A DNA stretch of 55,039 nt, from NCBI RefSeq assembly GCF_947072685.1, contig NZ_CAMTIK010000013.1, forward strand, positions 1 through 55,039, read 5' to 3'. Shown here piece by piece: positions 34,050 through 42,792 of this stretch (position 1 is the first letter of the stretch; the number at the start of each line of letters is the position of its first letter). Both the position numbers and the translations under genes were made by a program. The stretch comes from an uncultured Cetobacterium sp. (GTDB lineage: Bacteria; Fusobacteriota; Fusobacteriia; Fusobacteriales; Fusobacteriaceae). The notes beneath the pieces were generated by a model, which saw only the letters and a list, made by a program, of their open reading frames with translations, ran no database searches and was not told where the DNA came from.

Positions 34050-35513
34050 CTATATTATCTCTCCTCCAAAAAAATCAATTATCTTTTTTGAAAAATCATC
34101 TCCTGTTACTTTTTCCTTATTTTTTACTTCTTGTAACTCGTACTTTACCATCACTTTTGCACTTAAAACTTTTCTGACAACATCTAAGAACAAGCTCCTA
34201 TATGGCTCTGATTCCATCATACTTTTAGCAAAACTTTGGTCATTTTGAAAACCAACTATCACTACATTTTCTCTAAAATCTTTTGGATATGCCTTAACTA
34301 AAAATGCTCCAAAAGTTAATTTAACTTTTTTTGCTTCTGTTATTATCGTTTCCCAAGATTTTTTTATATCCTCAAAAGTTATAGTCGTAATTTCTTGTGT
34401 ATCTGTCACAAATATATCTTCAACATTTGTAAATTCTCTTTCCAATGGCTCTCGAACTTTTTCAATTACTTTTTCAATAATAATTTCTCTTTGATCCGTA
34501 ATCTCCGTTAATTTATTTAAAATAACGTATCCTACCAATTTTTTGTCCTCTTCATAACGAAACTTTGATAAAACTTCATATATCACATCAATTATTTTAA
34601 GGCCTTTTTCAACATTTAAATCACCTTTTAATATTCTATCTTTAGATCTTTTAGCCAAATCTTTAAAAAATAATTCAATATCTATTGAGTCTTTCCAAAT
34701 CTCTTCTAACAGCTCTATTCCTTCACTTTGATTTTTATTATTTACAATTTCAATAAAGTTATCTATAATTTTAACCGGTGTTATACCTAAAACACTCTCT
34801 GTTTTTTCTATTAAAATCTCTTTGTTTTCTGTATTTACAATCAATCTTTCTAAAATTGAAATAGAATCTCTCATACTTCCACCTGAGCTCTCATAAATAG
34901 CTACTAAGCTCTCTTCATCGATAGAATATCCTTCATTATCAATAATAAAGACCAAGTGCTCTCTCATATCCTTATAATTGACTGTTTTAAAATCATACCT
35001 CTGACATCTAGAAACTATTGTTGGAAGTATTTTATCTGGTTCTGTTGTTGCTAAAATAAATAACACATGCTCTGGCGGTTCTTCTAAAGTTTTTAAAAGA
35101 GCGTTAAAAGCCTCTTTCGTTAACATATGAACTTCATCTATTATATAAACTTTCTTCCTTCCTTTAGTTGGGCTGTAGTTTATTTTTTCTTTCAGTTGCC
35201 TTATTTCATCTATTCCTCTATTTGATGCCGCATCTATTTCAATCAAATCTAAAAAATTTCCTGCAGTAATTTCTAAACAATTCTCACACTCATTGCATGG
35301 GTTATCAGTTATTCCATTTTTTAAACAATTCAACCCTTTTGCCATAAGCCTAGCAATAGATGTTTTTCCAACTCCTCTAGGTCCTGTAAATAAATATGCA
35401 TGTGCTAATCTATTTGTTTTTAAAGAATTCTTTAGCGTTTTAACGATCTCCTGTTCACCAGCAATTTCATCAAATCCTTTTGGTCTATACTTTCTATATA
35501 ATGTTATATGCAT
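34050..35513 (-). CDS. dnaX: DNA polymerase III subunit gamma/tau
   Basis: 487 aa. Walker A GPRGVGKT (44-51), the zinc-binding cysteines C63, C73, C76 and C79, and Walker B/SRC motifs (VYIIDEVHMLT, ILATTEPDKILPTIVSRCQRYDF). The clamp loader ATPase places the DnaN clamp, encoded 8 kb away on the same strand, onto primed DNA. No obvious slippery A-run frameshift site for a short gamma form was found. It is the gene after the degenerate NtrC-type regulator, 23 bp away. Confidence 0.94.
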   Translation of the reverse strand: MHITLYRKYRPKGFDEIAGEQEIVKTLKNSLKTNRLAHAYLFTGPRGVGKTSIARLMAKGLNCLKNGITDNPCNECENCLEITAGNFLDLIEIDAASNRGIDEIRQLKEKINYSPTKGRKKVYIIDEVHMLTKEAFNALLKTLEEPPEHVLFILATTEPDKILPTIVSRCQRYDFKTVNYKDMREHLVFIIDNEGYSIDEESLVAIYESSGGSMRDSISILERLIVNTENKEILIEKTESVLGITPVKIIDNFIEIVNNKNQSEGIELLEEIWKDSIDIELFFKDLAKRSKDRILKGDLNVEKGLKIIDVIYEVLSKFRYEEDKKLVGYVILNKLTEITDQREIIIEKVIEKVREPLEREFTNVEDIFVTDTQEITTITFEDIKKSWETIITEAKKVKLTFGAFLVKAYPKDFRENVVIVGFQNDQSFAKSMMESEPYRSLFLDVVRKVLSAKVMVKYELQEVKNKEKVTGDDFSKKIIDFFGGEII

Positions 35514-35536
35514 TTTTCCTCCTAAGGCCTAAAGTC

Positions 35537-36928
35537 TTACTCCAAGCCATAGTTATTCATCTTCGTTCTCAGTGTATTTCTAGTAATTCCAAGTAGTTCC
35601 GCTGTTTCAACTTTTTTACCACTTGTTATTTCCAGTACTTGACGAATCAGTTCTTTTTCTACTTTAGATATTATAATCCCATAATAGTTATTTTGCTTAT
35701 TATTTTTTAAACCTAATAGTTCTCCTTCAATCCAATCACTTAATATCCAAGTTTGATTATCCCCTTTTCTTTTAGAGATTTTATTCCCTGTAACATTTCC
35801 GGGTAACTCTTCTACTAATATTGAACTTCCTCTACAAAGAGCAACAGCTGATTTAATGGCATTTTTTAATTCATTGACATTTCCTGGCCAATCATATCTC
35901 ATGATTTTTTTCATTGCTGGCTTACTTACACCTTTTATTGATTTATGTAATTCATCATTACAACCAACTAAGTAGTGATCTATTATAAACGGAATATCAT
36001 CTTTTCTATCTCTTAGTGGTGGGATAGTTATCTCTAAAATTTTCAGTTTATTATATAGTTCATCTATAAATAACTTTTTATTTATAAGTTCCTCTAAATT
36101 TTCACTTGTTGTCGCTACAATTCGAACATCAATCTTAACAGGTTCTGATCCCCCCATTCTAAAAAACTCTCCCTCTTGAAGAAGGTATAAAATTTTAGAT
36201 TGCATATCTAAACTTAGAGACTCTATATTCCCCAAATGTAACGTTCCACCATTAGCCTTTTCTAAATCTCCTATTTGAGAAAAAGCTGCTCCTTCGAAGG
36301 CTCCTTTTTCATATCCAAATAATTTTCTCTCTAATAAATCATTTTGAAATGATGTACAATTTAAACTTAAAAATGCTTTATTGCTCCAATCACTAAACTG
36401 ATGTATAGCCATTGCTACACTGCTTTTTCCAGTCCCTTTTTCTCCAACAACCAATACTGGAACTCTACTATTAGAAACTCTTCCTATCATCTTGTAAACT
36501 TCTACAATCTCTTTAGTTTGCCCTATTAATTTGTCTCCAGTATTTTTATTTTTATCTACTCTTTCAGCTAAAAGCTTATGATCTTTCACGGCTTTTTCCA
36601 AAATTTTATTAATCTCTTTTGGACTAATCGGCTTTAATATATAGTCATATGCTCCTGCTTTTATGGCTCCAGCAACTAATTTTAAATTTGAAGTTTCTCC
36701 CAATATAACAATAACCGACCTTTTGTGAGTTTCAATAATTTTTTTTACTAAATTTACCAATGCTTCTTGCTGTAAATTAGTTTCATCAATAACTATAGCT
36801 TCATATTTTCTTTCCTTTAACAAATCCATAAAAGATGTTATATTTTCAGCAAATCTTAACTCATTCTCAAAATTACTTTCTAATTCATCCCTTAATTCAT
36901 TCTCTAATCTAAATCCTAAAAGAGTCAA
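35537..36928 (-). CDS. degenerate NtrC-type regulator (pseudo-enhancer-binding protein)
   Basis: 463 aa from a TTG after GAGGGTGG. Receiver-like domain 1-115 (possible phosphosite D48, conserved K99, but no acidic pair at the N-terminus), AAA+ domain 135-370, and a Fis-type HTH at 425-463 (ETAELLGITRNTLRTKMNNY). Walker A GEKGTGKS (162-169) is intact. Walker B reads HLGN (G233, N234) instead of LDE; GAFTGA reads GAFEGA (209-214); the two arginine fingers are I288 and K294; the sensor II arginine of WPGNVRxL is N352. So ATP binding may persist, but hydrolysis and sigma-54 remodelling should be lost. It may act as a DNA-binding switch on sigma-70 promoters. Between tonB and dnaX in one transcript. 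Confidence 0.85.
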   Translation of the reverse strand: MTLLGFRLENELRDELESNFENELRFAENITSFMDLLKERKYEAIVIDETNLQQEALVNLVKKIIETHKRSVIVILGETSNLKLVAGAIKAGAYDYILKPISPKEINKILEKAVKDHKLLAERVDKNKNTGDKLIGQTKEIVEVYKMIGRVSNSRVPVLVVGEKGTGKSSVAMAIHQFSDWSNKAFLSLNCTSFQNDLLERKLFGYEKGAFEGAAFSQIGDLEKANGGTLHLGNIESLSLDMQSKILYLLQEGEFFRMGGSEPVKIDVRIVATTSENLEELINKKLFIDELYNKLKILEITIPPLRDRKDDIPFIIDHYLVGCNDELHKSIKGVSKPAMKKIMRYDWPGNVNELKNAIKSAVALCRGSSILVEELPGNVTGNKISKRKGDNQTWILSDWIEGELLGLKNNKQNNYYGIIISKVEKELIRQVLEITSGKKVETAELLGITRNTLRTKMNNYGLE

Positions 36929-36957
36929 ATCTTTTCACCACCCTCTAATTTTTACTT

Positions 36958-37866
36958 CTAATTAGAAGTACCCAGTAATTTAAAGCTATACTCTAATGTT
37001 ACATTCCCTTTGATATTTAATCCATTTTTACTCAGATATATTCTCCAAGTTCTTGCAATCTCTTCAATAGCCTCATTTATTTCTGGAACTCCACTTCCTT
37101 TTTCTATGAATACAGATGAAACTCTGCCCATTTCATCAATTTGTATTTTTAATAGTACCTTTCCTTGCATCCCTTTCAGCTGAGCTGATTCTGGATATTT
37201 GGGTTCTCTGTTCTCTTGATCCCATTTTGCAACTACGTCTCCATCTTCAACTCCCAGTTTATATCCACTTGGAAGCCCATCGGCACCTTTTTTCTCCACC
37301 ATAGATTTAAATCCTAGTTCTTCTTCTCCATCCCCTTCAAAAGCTATATTTTTATTGTTTTCCATTTCAAAATCCAAAGTTTTATCTAAAACACTTGTCT
37401 CTTTTTCAATAGAAATATCCTTTTGCGAATTAAGTATAGATGCTTTTTTTACTTCTTCCAAACTTTTTTTATCTAACAACTTTTTTTTCAAATCACTATT
37501 AGTTTCTCTAGTTGAAGTTTTATCTATTGCTAGTAACTCCGTTTCTCTCTTTGAAAAATCTTTTGCTAAATCTTCTAAAGTTATTTTTTTCGTTTCTTTT
37601 TCTACTGGACTTACATCTTTTTTTATTTCCTTTATTTCCGCTACTTTTTTACTCTCTTTTTTATCATCTTTTGGTTGAGGTGGTTTTTTCTTAGGTTCAG
37701 CTTTTGTAGTTGTTTTTTTATTATCTTTTTCAAGAGTAACCAATCCTATTTTTAATTTTTTATCAACAATCTTATCTATCCTAAATCCCGGAATGGAAAA
37801 AAGAATTATTATATTTATAATAATCGATGCAGCTAAAATTTTAAAATCATTATTTTCTCTTTTCAT
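36958..37866 (-). CDS. tonB: TonB family energy transducer
   Basis: 302 aa from the ATG 10 nt after AGGTG; a GTG four codons earlier is the alternative. One N-terminal helix (ILAASIIINIIILFSIPGF), a long lysine- and proline-containing periplasmic linker with PKKKPPQPK, and a C-terminal TonB domain (EPKYPESAQLKGMQGKVLLK ... VFIEKGSG). It transmits proton-motive energy from ExbB-ExbD to outer membrane receptors. Immediately downstream of exbD. Confidence 0.9.
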   Translation of the reverse strand: MKRENNDFKILAASIIINIIILFSIPGFRIDKIVDKKLKIGLVTLEKDNKKTTTKAEPKKKPPQPKDDKKESKKVAEIKEIKKDVSPVEKETKKITLEDLAKDFSKRETELLAIDKTSTRETNSDLKKKLLDKKSLEEVKKASILNSQKDISIEKETSVLDKTLDFEMENNKNIAFEGDGEEELGFKSMVEKKGADGLPSGYKLGVEDGDVVAKWDQENREPKYPESAQLKGMQGKVLLKIQIDEMGRVSSVFIEKGSGVPEINEAIEEIARTWRIYLSKNGLNIKGNVTLEYSFKLLGTSN

Positions 37867-37878
37867 AGACCCATACAC

Positions 37879-38319
37879 CTACTTTCCAGGAGAAGCTGTA
37901 TCTATATCTAAAGAACTAGCTCCTGCCTCTTTTGATGCAGTCATGACATCTACAATCACTCCATGACTAACACTTTTATCCGCACTTATGATTACATTTT
38001 TATCATCCGACTCCATAAGTTTTTGTGCTAGTGCATTTTTTAAGTCTTTAGCACTTGTTCTTTCTCTTTTATTCTTCCCTTGATCTTTGTAGCTTATAAA
38101 GTATTCTCTATCCTTTGTTACTATCACCTGTAATTCATTTACTGGCTTTGTACTTTTCACAGTTGAGGTTGGTAAATCTATTTTTATACTGCTGTCCACA
38201 TCCTCAAATGTTGTAGCAACTAAGAAGAAAATTAATAATAAAAAGACTACGTCAATTAAGGGAGTTAATTCAAGGATCAAAGAGTTTCCATTTCTTCTTT
38301 TAATTCTATTAAGCTTCAT
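37879..38319 (-). CDS. exbD: ExbD biopolymer transport protein
   Basis: 146 aa, one N-terminal membrane helix containing the essential aspartate (LTPLIDVVFLLLIFFLVATT) and a periplasmic domain. With ExbB it forms the proton-driven motor for TonB. GGAGGGGG precedes the ATG, 12 bp after exbB. Confidence 0.93.
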   Translation of the reverse strand: MKLNRIKRRNGNSLILELTPLIDVVFLLLIFFLVATTFEDVDSSIKIDLPTSTVKSTKPVNELQVIVTKDREYFISYKDQGKNKRERTSAKDLKNALAQKLMESDDKNVIISADKSVSHGVIVDVMTASKEAGASSLDIDTASPGK

Positions 38320-38331
38320 TCTCCCCCTCCT

Positions 38332-38943
38332 TTATTTTCTAAAGTAGTTTATTAACTCCGCACTACCTTTTTCCATATCATTTATTTGATCATCTATCTT
38401 CTTATTGAAATAATTATAGAAAATAATTGACGGGATAGCTACAAATAATCCTCCTGCTGTTGTTAATAAGGCTTGAGATATCCCACTTGCCAACACTGAT
38501 GGATCCCCTGTTCCATGAAGAGAAACAGCTTGAAACGCCTTTATCATTCCTGTTACAGTTCCTAAAAGTCCTATTAATGGAGTTGTATGTGCTACAACTG
38601 AAAGTAACCACATATTTCTTTCTAGTCTTGGTATTTGAGCCAACGCAACCTCTCTTGCTTTCTCTTCGAGTGTTTCAACATTAGAACTTCTAGTTTTATA
38701 CCAATAAATTAAAACTTCTTTCAATACTTTTGATGTTGAACTCTTTTGATTTCCCAAACTTGTTATTGCACCTTTAATATCATTTTTTTCAATTGCTTGA
38801 CGTAAAATAGGTCTTATTCTTGACATATCTACATTTTCGTTAGTTTTAAAGTAAATTGCTCTCTCTATTATTACATAAACTCCTAATATTGACATTAAAA
38901 CTATAAAATACATAAGTATTCCACCATTTACTAACCAGTACAT
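38332..38943 (-). CDS. exbB: ExbB/TolQ/MotA-type proton channel protein
   Basis: 203 aa with three membrane helices. The conserved MotA/TolQ/ExbB region ARTTPLIGLLGTVTGMI-like (here AHTTPLIGLLGTVTGMI) and GISQALLTTAGGLFVAIPS are present. Motor subunit of the TonB system. AGGAGG ribosome binding site; upstream lies the 110-aa exported protein. Confidence 0.92.
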   Translation of the reverse strand: MYWLVNGGILMYFIVLMSILGVYVIIERAIYFKTNENVDMSRIRPILRQAIEKNDIKGAITSLGNQKSSTSKVLKEVLIYWYKTRSSNVETLEEKAREVALAQIPRLERNMWLLSVVAHTTPLIGLLGTVTGMIKAFQAVSLHGTGDPSVLASGISQALLTTAGGLFVAIPSIIFYNYFNKKIDDQINDMEKGSAELINYFRK

Positions 38944-38975
38944 TATAGACCTCCTATATTATCTCTTTATTATTT

Positions 38976-39308
38976 TTATAACGCTATTCCAAGTGTCACC
39001 AAAGCTACTACACCAATAATATATTTCCATATAGGCGTTCCGCTATCTGTTTCTGTTAAACTTTTATTCATTGATTCATTTGATTCATTTAGTTGAATTA
39101 TTTGTTTTTGATCTTTATATTTATCAGCTGATATATTTTTATCATCTAATTTTATAACTTTTTTTTCAATGTTTACATTACTTTCTTTTGGATAAACTTC
39201 TAATTGTTCTTTGTTAACACCTGTTACTTGTTTGTCAATAATAACTTCCTCGTTAGCAAACACCCCTAAAGATAAAGTCATCAACCCTATAACTACTAAT
39301 TTTTTCAT
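38976..39308 (-). CDS. small exported protein with C-terminal membrane anchor
   Basis: 110 aa. A signal peptide (MKKLVVIGLMTLSLGVFA), about 65 charged residues with repeated lysine/valine/aspartate pattern, then a C-terminal hydrophobic helix (WKYIIGVVALVTLGIAL). Its start codon overlaps the stop of the TPR gene (ATGA), so it is translated together with it. No family recognised. Placed between the TPR protein and ExbB, it could link periplasmic TPR protein and motor complex; that is inference. Confidence 0.75.
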   Translation of the reverse strand: MKKLVVIGLMTLSLGVFANEEVIIDKQVTGVNKEQLEVYPKESNVNIEKKVIKLDDKNISADKYKDQKQIIQLNESNESMNKSLTETDSGTPIWKYIIGVVALVTLGIAL

Positions 39309-42160
39309 AAGTTTTCTCCTCCATTAAAAAAATCTTTATATTTTTCAGAAAGATTTTTATTCTCTTTCTTTAATTCCTCATAATATTTTTTAGCTATCTC
39401 ATTTTTATCAATTTTTAAATTTAAAAAAATTAATTTTTCTAAAAAATAAGGTTTATTTTTGCTTTCAGTTTTCAATAGCTCGTCATATTGAGTTATTGCT
39501 TCTTTATATTCACCTAAACTCTCATAGCCTTCTGCTGATCTTATTTTTGATTCCAGTGCATATTCGCTTGTCGGATACAGGACATATAGCTTCGTGTAGT
39601 TTCTAATTGCGTCTTTTGCTGCTCCATTTTCTTTTTGAATATTAGCAACTTGGTATAATGCTCTATCTTTATAACCACTATTTTCTAATCCTAAAACTAA
39701 GTTATAGTTCTCATTAGCCTTAATATAGTCTTTTTTATCGAAATAATAATCTCCCAATCCCAATGCTGCAAAATCTTTATAATCAGAAGTTGTCATTAGC
39801 TTTTCTAATTGTACCTTGTACTCTTCTGTTTTATTTTGTCTATTTAAATGTTTTGCTAGATAATATGTTTTTTTATCATCATTTGTTATTTTATTTATCC
39901 AATCCATCTCATTCTCAAAATTTTTGCTATTTTGAGCTATGTCGAGTATTTTTATAAGCGATTTTTCTTTTAAGGCTTCATCTTTTGTTTCGTTATAAAG
40001 TCTTTTATAACTACTCAAACTATTCCCAGTTTTCCCTTCAAGCCCATAAAGCTCTCCCTCCATCAAAATTATATTATCTTTTAATTTTGAATTTGGATAA
40101 TTTTTTACAAACTCTTTACTTTTCAACTCAAATTCATTTAAATTTTTCATTAAATAAAGAGATGATATTTCCCAATAAGAACCTTTTTCTCTGTACTCAG
40201 AATTTTTTGATTCCACCGCACTTATTCTATAAGCTTCTATCGCCTGAGGATATCTTTTTTCACTATAATATGTTTCTCCTATTTGAAACTGTGCATAGTC
40301 TCCCATATTTGAAACCAACTTTAATTTTTCAAAATATTCTCTAGCTTTTTCAGGATTATCTATTCTAAAATAACTTATTGCAACTTTATCTACAACATCT
40401 TCTAAAGCATATAAATTATCCCCAGCAATATATTCCTCTCCAGAATTTATCACATCTGAATATTTTTCCCATAAAAAATAATTCTTTAATGCATTATACT
40501 TTGCCTTTTCTTGAAGTGCTTTTGGGACTTGTGTATCTATAGACGAAACTTGGTTAAAATATACTTCCGCTTCATCGTATCTTCCCATTCCCATTGTTGC
40601 AATTCCTTTTAGATATGTATTTTCAGATGATGCATCTTGTATATTTAAGTATTGCATAACCTCATTATATTGCTTCTGTGCTATCATAACATCTATAAGA
40701 TTTGAAACTATATTTGAATCTCTATCTGTCAATAAATAGTTCTTGTAAATTGTGATAGCCTCTTCACCTCTAGCATCATTTATAAAATTATCCGCCATAA
40801 GTATTGTTATATTTTTTTTATATTCTTGATCTGTTGGGTATTTGCTGTTAAATTCATTTATTAATGTCATCAATCTATCTTTATTTTTAAGTTTACTCAG
40901 GGCCACAATCAGTTTATAAAGTGTCTCTTTATTTGGATTTAAATTATAATTTTTTTCATAAAATGATTCTGCAATCTTAAAATCTCCCTCTTCAAATGCT
41001 GAAGTTCCTATTAAATTATTAATAGCCAACTCCTCTTCTTTTGAAAGATTTAATCCTGCTGCTAAATTTCTATTTCCAAGCACCCATTTATAATTTTTAT
41101 TTAAATACTCTATCGACATTTGATAATAAATGCTCTCATTTTTATATTTTGTTGTATATAATCTTCTAAAATTTTCTAATGAAGTTTTATAATCTTTTAA
41201 TCTATATTGAGATAACGCTATCCCATATAAGACATCAACATTTTTATTTTGTATTCTATTATAATATTTTAGGGCCATGTCATTTAATCCTCGAACTAAA
41301 TAAAAATCTCCAAAACTTTTCAAGGCTACATCATTTAATTTTTGATCCGAAGACAAACTAGATAAAATAGCTTCTGCTTCTTTTGAATTTCCTTGCTTTA
41401 AATATATCTCTATCATCGTTAAAACTGATAAAGTTTTATATTCTGAATCTTCATTACTGCTTTTTACCTTCATAAAATAATTTAAGGCCTTGCTATTTTC
41501 ATTAGTCTTATAATATGAAGACCCATATAAATAGTTTACTAAATTTTTATTCACTCCTACTTTAGCACCTCTGTAATATTCATCTAAATATACGATAGTT
41601 TTTATATATTGTGAATTATTATATGCTGCTAAAGCTAGGTTTAATACCACATCTTCATAATTTTTTCCCTGTAGTGTTAGAGCTGTCGATAGTTCTTTTT
41701 GAGCCCTAATATAGTCTTTATTTTCCATATAGCCTTTTCCTATTGACAGAAGCGCCTCTTCATAATCATTTTTCCCCTCTGGAGATACTTTGTCTATCAG
41801 GTTTGCAGCCTTGCTTGCCGTTGTAAAGTCTTTCAATCCCACATATGACTTTGTCAAATAAAGATATATGTTATTACTTTCCTCTTTTTTTAATTTCAAC
41901 TCTTTTAAGCAAGCATTAAAAGTATTTATAGCCTCTTGATATCTTCCTTCCACATAATAGACCTGTCCCATTCTAATCTTTATATTTTTAAGATATTTTG
42001 AACGTGGATACTTATTTAAGAAAGTATTTGATTCTTGAAGAGCCATCGAATATTTTTTTTGAATAAAGAGTTCATCCAAAAATTTTATATCTTCTTTTTC
42101 TGAAGCAAATAATCCGGAACATATTAGGAATCCTGCTATCAATAATTTTATTTTCTTCAC
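39305..42160 (-). CDS. periplasmic TPR repeat protein (951 aa)
   Basis: 951 aa from a GTG that overlaps the preceding TGA stop (GTGA), with GGGGAG upstream. A signal peptide (MKKIKLLIAGFLICSGLFA) is followed by an almost continuous array of tetratricopeptide repeats of about 34 residues (for example YVEGRYQEAINTFNACLK and YSEKRYPQAIEAYRIS), perhaps more than 20 units. TPR proteins of the CpoB/BamD type scaffold envelope complexes. Followed by a small anchored protein and exbB-exbD-tonB, it probably organises the TonB system or the peptidoglycan around it. No catalytic domain seen. Confidence 0.85.
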   Translation of the reverse strand: MKKIKLLIAGFLICSGLFASEKEDIKFLDELFIQKKYSMALQESNTFLNKYPRSKYLKNIKIRMGQVYYVEGRYQEAINTFNACLKELKLKKEESNNIYLYLTKSYVGLKDFTTASKAANLIDKVSPEGKNDYEEALLSIGKGYMENKDYIRAQKELSTALTLQGKNYEDVVLNLALAAYNNSQYIKTIVYLDEYYRGAKVGVNKNLVNYLYGSSYYKTNENSKALNYFMKVKSSNEDSEYKTLSVLTMIEIYLKQGNSKEAEAILSSLSSDQKLNDVALKSFGDFYLVRGLNDMALKYYNRIQNKNVDVLYGIALSQYRLKDYKTSLENFRRLYTTKYKNESIYYQMSIEYLNKNYKWVLGNRNLAAGLNLSKEEELAINNLIGTSAFEEGDFKIAESFYEKNYNLNPNKETLYKLIVALSKLKNKDRLMTLINEFNSKYPTDQEYKKNITILMADNFINDARGEEAITIYKNYLLTDRDSNIVSNLIDVMIAQKQYNEVMQYLNIQDASSENTYLKGIATMGMGRYDEAEVYFNQVSSIDTQVPKALQEKAKYNALKNYFLWEKYSDVINSGEEYIAGDNLYALEDVVDKVAISYFRIDNPEKAREYFEKLKLVSNMGDYAQFQIGETYYSEKRYPQAIEAYRISAVESKNSEYREKGSYWEISSLYLMKNLNEFELKSKEFVKNYPNSKLKDNIILMEGELYGLEGKTGNSLSSYKRLYNETKDEALKEKSLIKILDIAQNSKNFENEMDWINKITNDDKKTYYLAKHLNRQNKTEEYKVQLEKLMTTSDYKDFAALGLGDYYFDKKDYIKANENYNLVLGLENSGYKDRALYQVANIQKENGAAKDAIRNYTKLYVLYPTSEYALESKIRSAEGYESLGEYKEAITQYDELLKTESKNKPYFLEKLIFLNLKIDKNEIAKKYYEELKKENKNLSEKYKDFFNGGENL

Positions 42161-42693
42161 TTTCTCCCCACCTCTCTTAAAACTTCTTTTAATTTATTTG
42201 CAGAGATTTTTGTATTTTTACAAGGAGTATCTACAATCTCATTAAAAACTCCATATACAGGAATAGGATAACAATCTCTAATCCCTGCTATTAAATCTCT
42301 TTTACAAGCTACCGCAATAACTAATTCCGGTTGATATTCTTTCAAATATAACCTAGCTAAAGTTCCACCTGTAGCTACTTTTATATCTATATTTCCAAAT
42401 TCTTGTTTTAGGTTTAAAATCTCAGAAATATCACAAAGACCACAGTTTTTACAATTATTAATATTGTTGGTAATCTTTAAATTACATTCATAATTTTGAA
42501 TACAATGTGGTAATAATATTGAAATTTTGCTTACTATTTTTTTTTGGATTTTTTTTAATACTTTTTTGTTATTAAAATCTACAAATTTTTTTGCACTATT
42601 ATTATCACTCAGATTTTTACTTACTCTATCTCCTAATAAATACTCCAAGTATTGAAGATGATAGATAATTTTCTCTATATAAAATTTGCTCAT
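42157..42693 (-). CDS. DUF116 domain protein
   Basis: 178 aa, AAGGAG ribosome binding site. A cysteine cluster C-x5-C ... CKNCGLC at about 60-85 and the following VATGGTLARLYLKEYQPELV and ACKRDLIAGI are the hallmarks of DUF116 (PF01976). The motif suggests an Fe-S or zinc site; members occur near lipid or cofactor genes in anaerobes but have no established activity. First gene of the TPR-TonB transcript, with its own promoter just upstream. Confidence 0.85.
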   Translation of the reverse strand: MSKFYIEKIIYHLQYLEYLLGDRVSKNLSDNNSAKKFVDFNNKKVLKKIQKKIVSKISILLPHCIQNYECNLKITNNINNCKNCGLCDISEILNLKQEFGNIDIKVATGGTLARLYLKEYQPELVIAVACKRDLIAGIRDCYPIPVYGVFNEIVDTPCKNTKISANKLKEVLREVGRK

Positions 42694-42725
42694 TATTTCT
42701 CCTTAAATGAAAAAATATTATCCAA

Positions 42726-42753
42726 ATTATACCACAAATAATTGTGTTTGCAA
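42726..42753 (-). promoter_or_regulatory. promoter of the DUF116-TPR-TonB operon
   Basis: Minus strand TTGCAA, 16 bp, TATAAT with a TGG extension (extended -10). It lies 33 nt upstream of the DUF116 start and directly after the dnaN terminator. Confidence 0.75.
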
Positions 42754-42786
42754 AATAAAAACTAGCTACACAGTGAGCTAGTTTTT
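42754..42786 (-). terminator. terminator of dnaN
   Basis: Minus strand AAAAACTAGCT, an 8-nt loop, AGCTAGTTTTT, then ATTTT. An 11-bp stem just after the dnaN stop codon. Confidence 0.85.
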
Positions 42787-42792
42787 AAGAAT

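Noticed and set aside
34050-35513. Programmed frameshift in dnaX giving a gamma form
   Set aside because: No long A-run slippery site with a following hairpin was found at the expected place.
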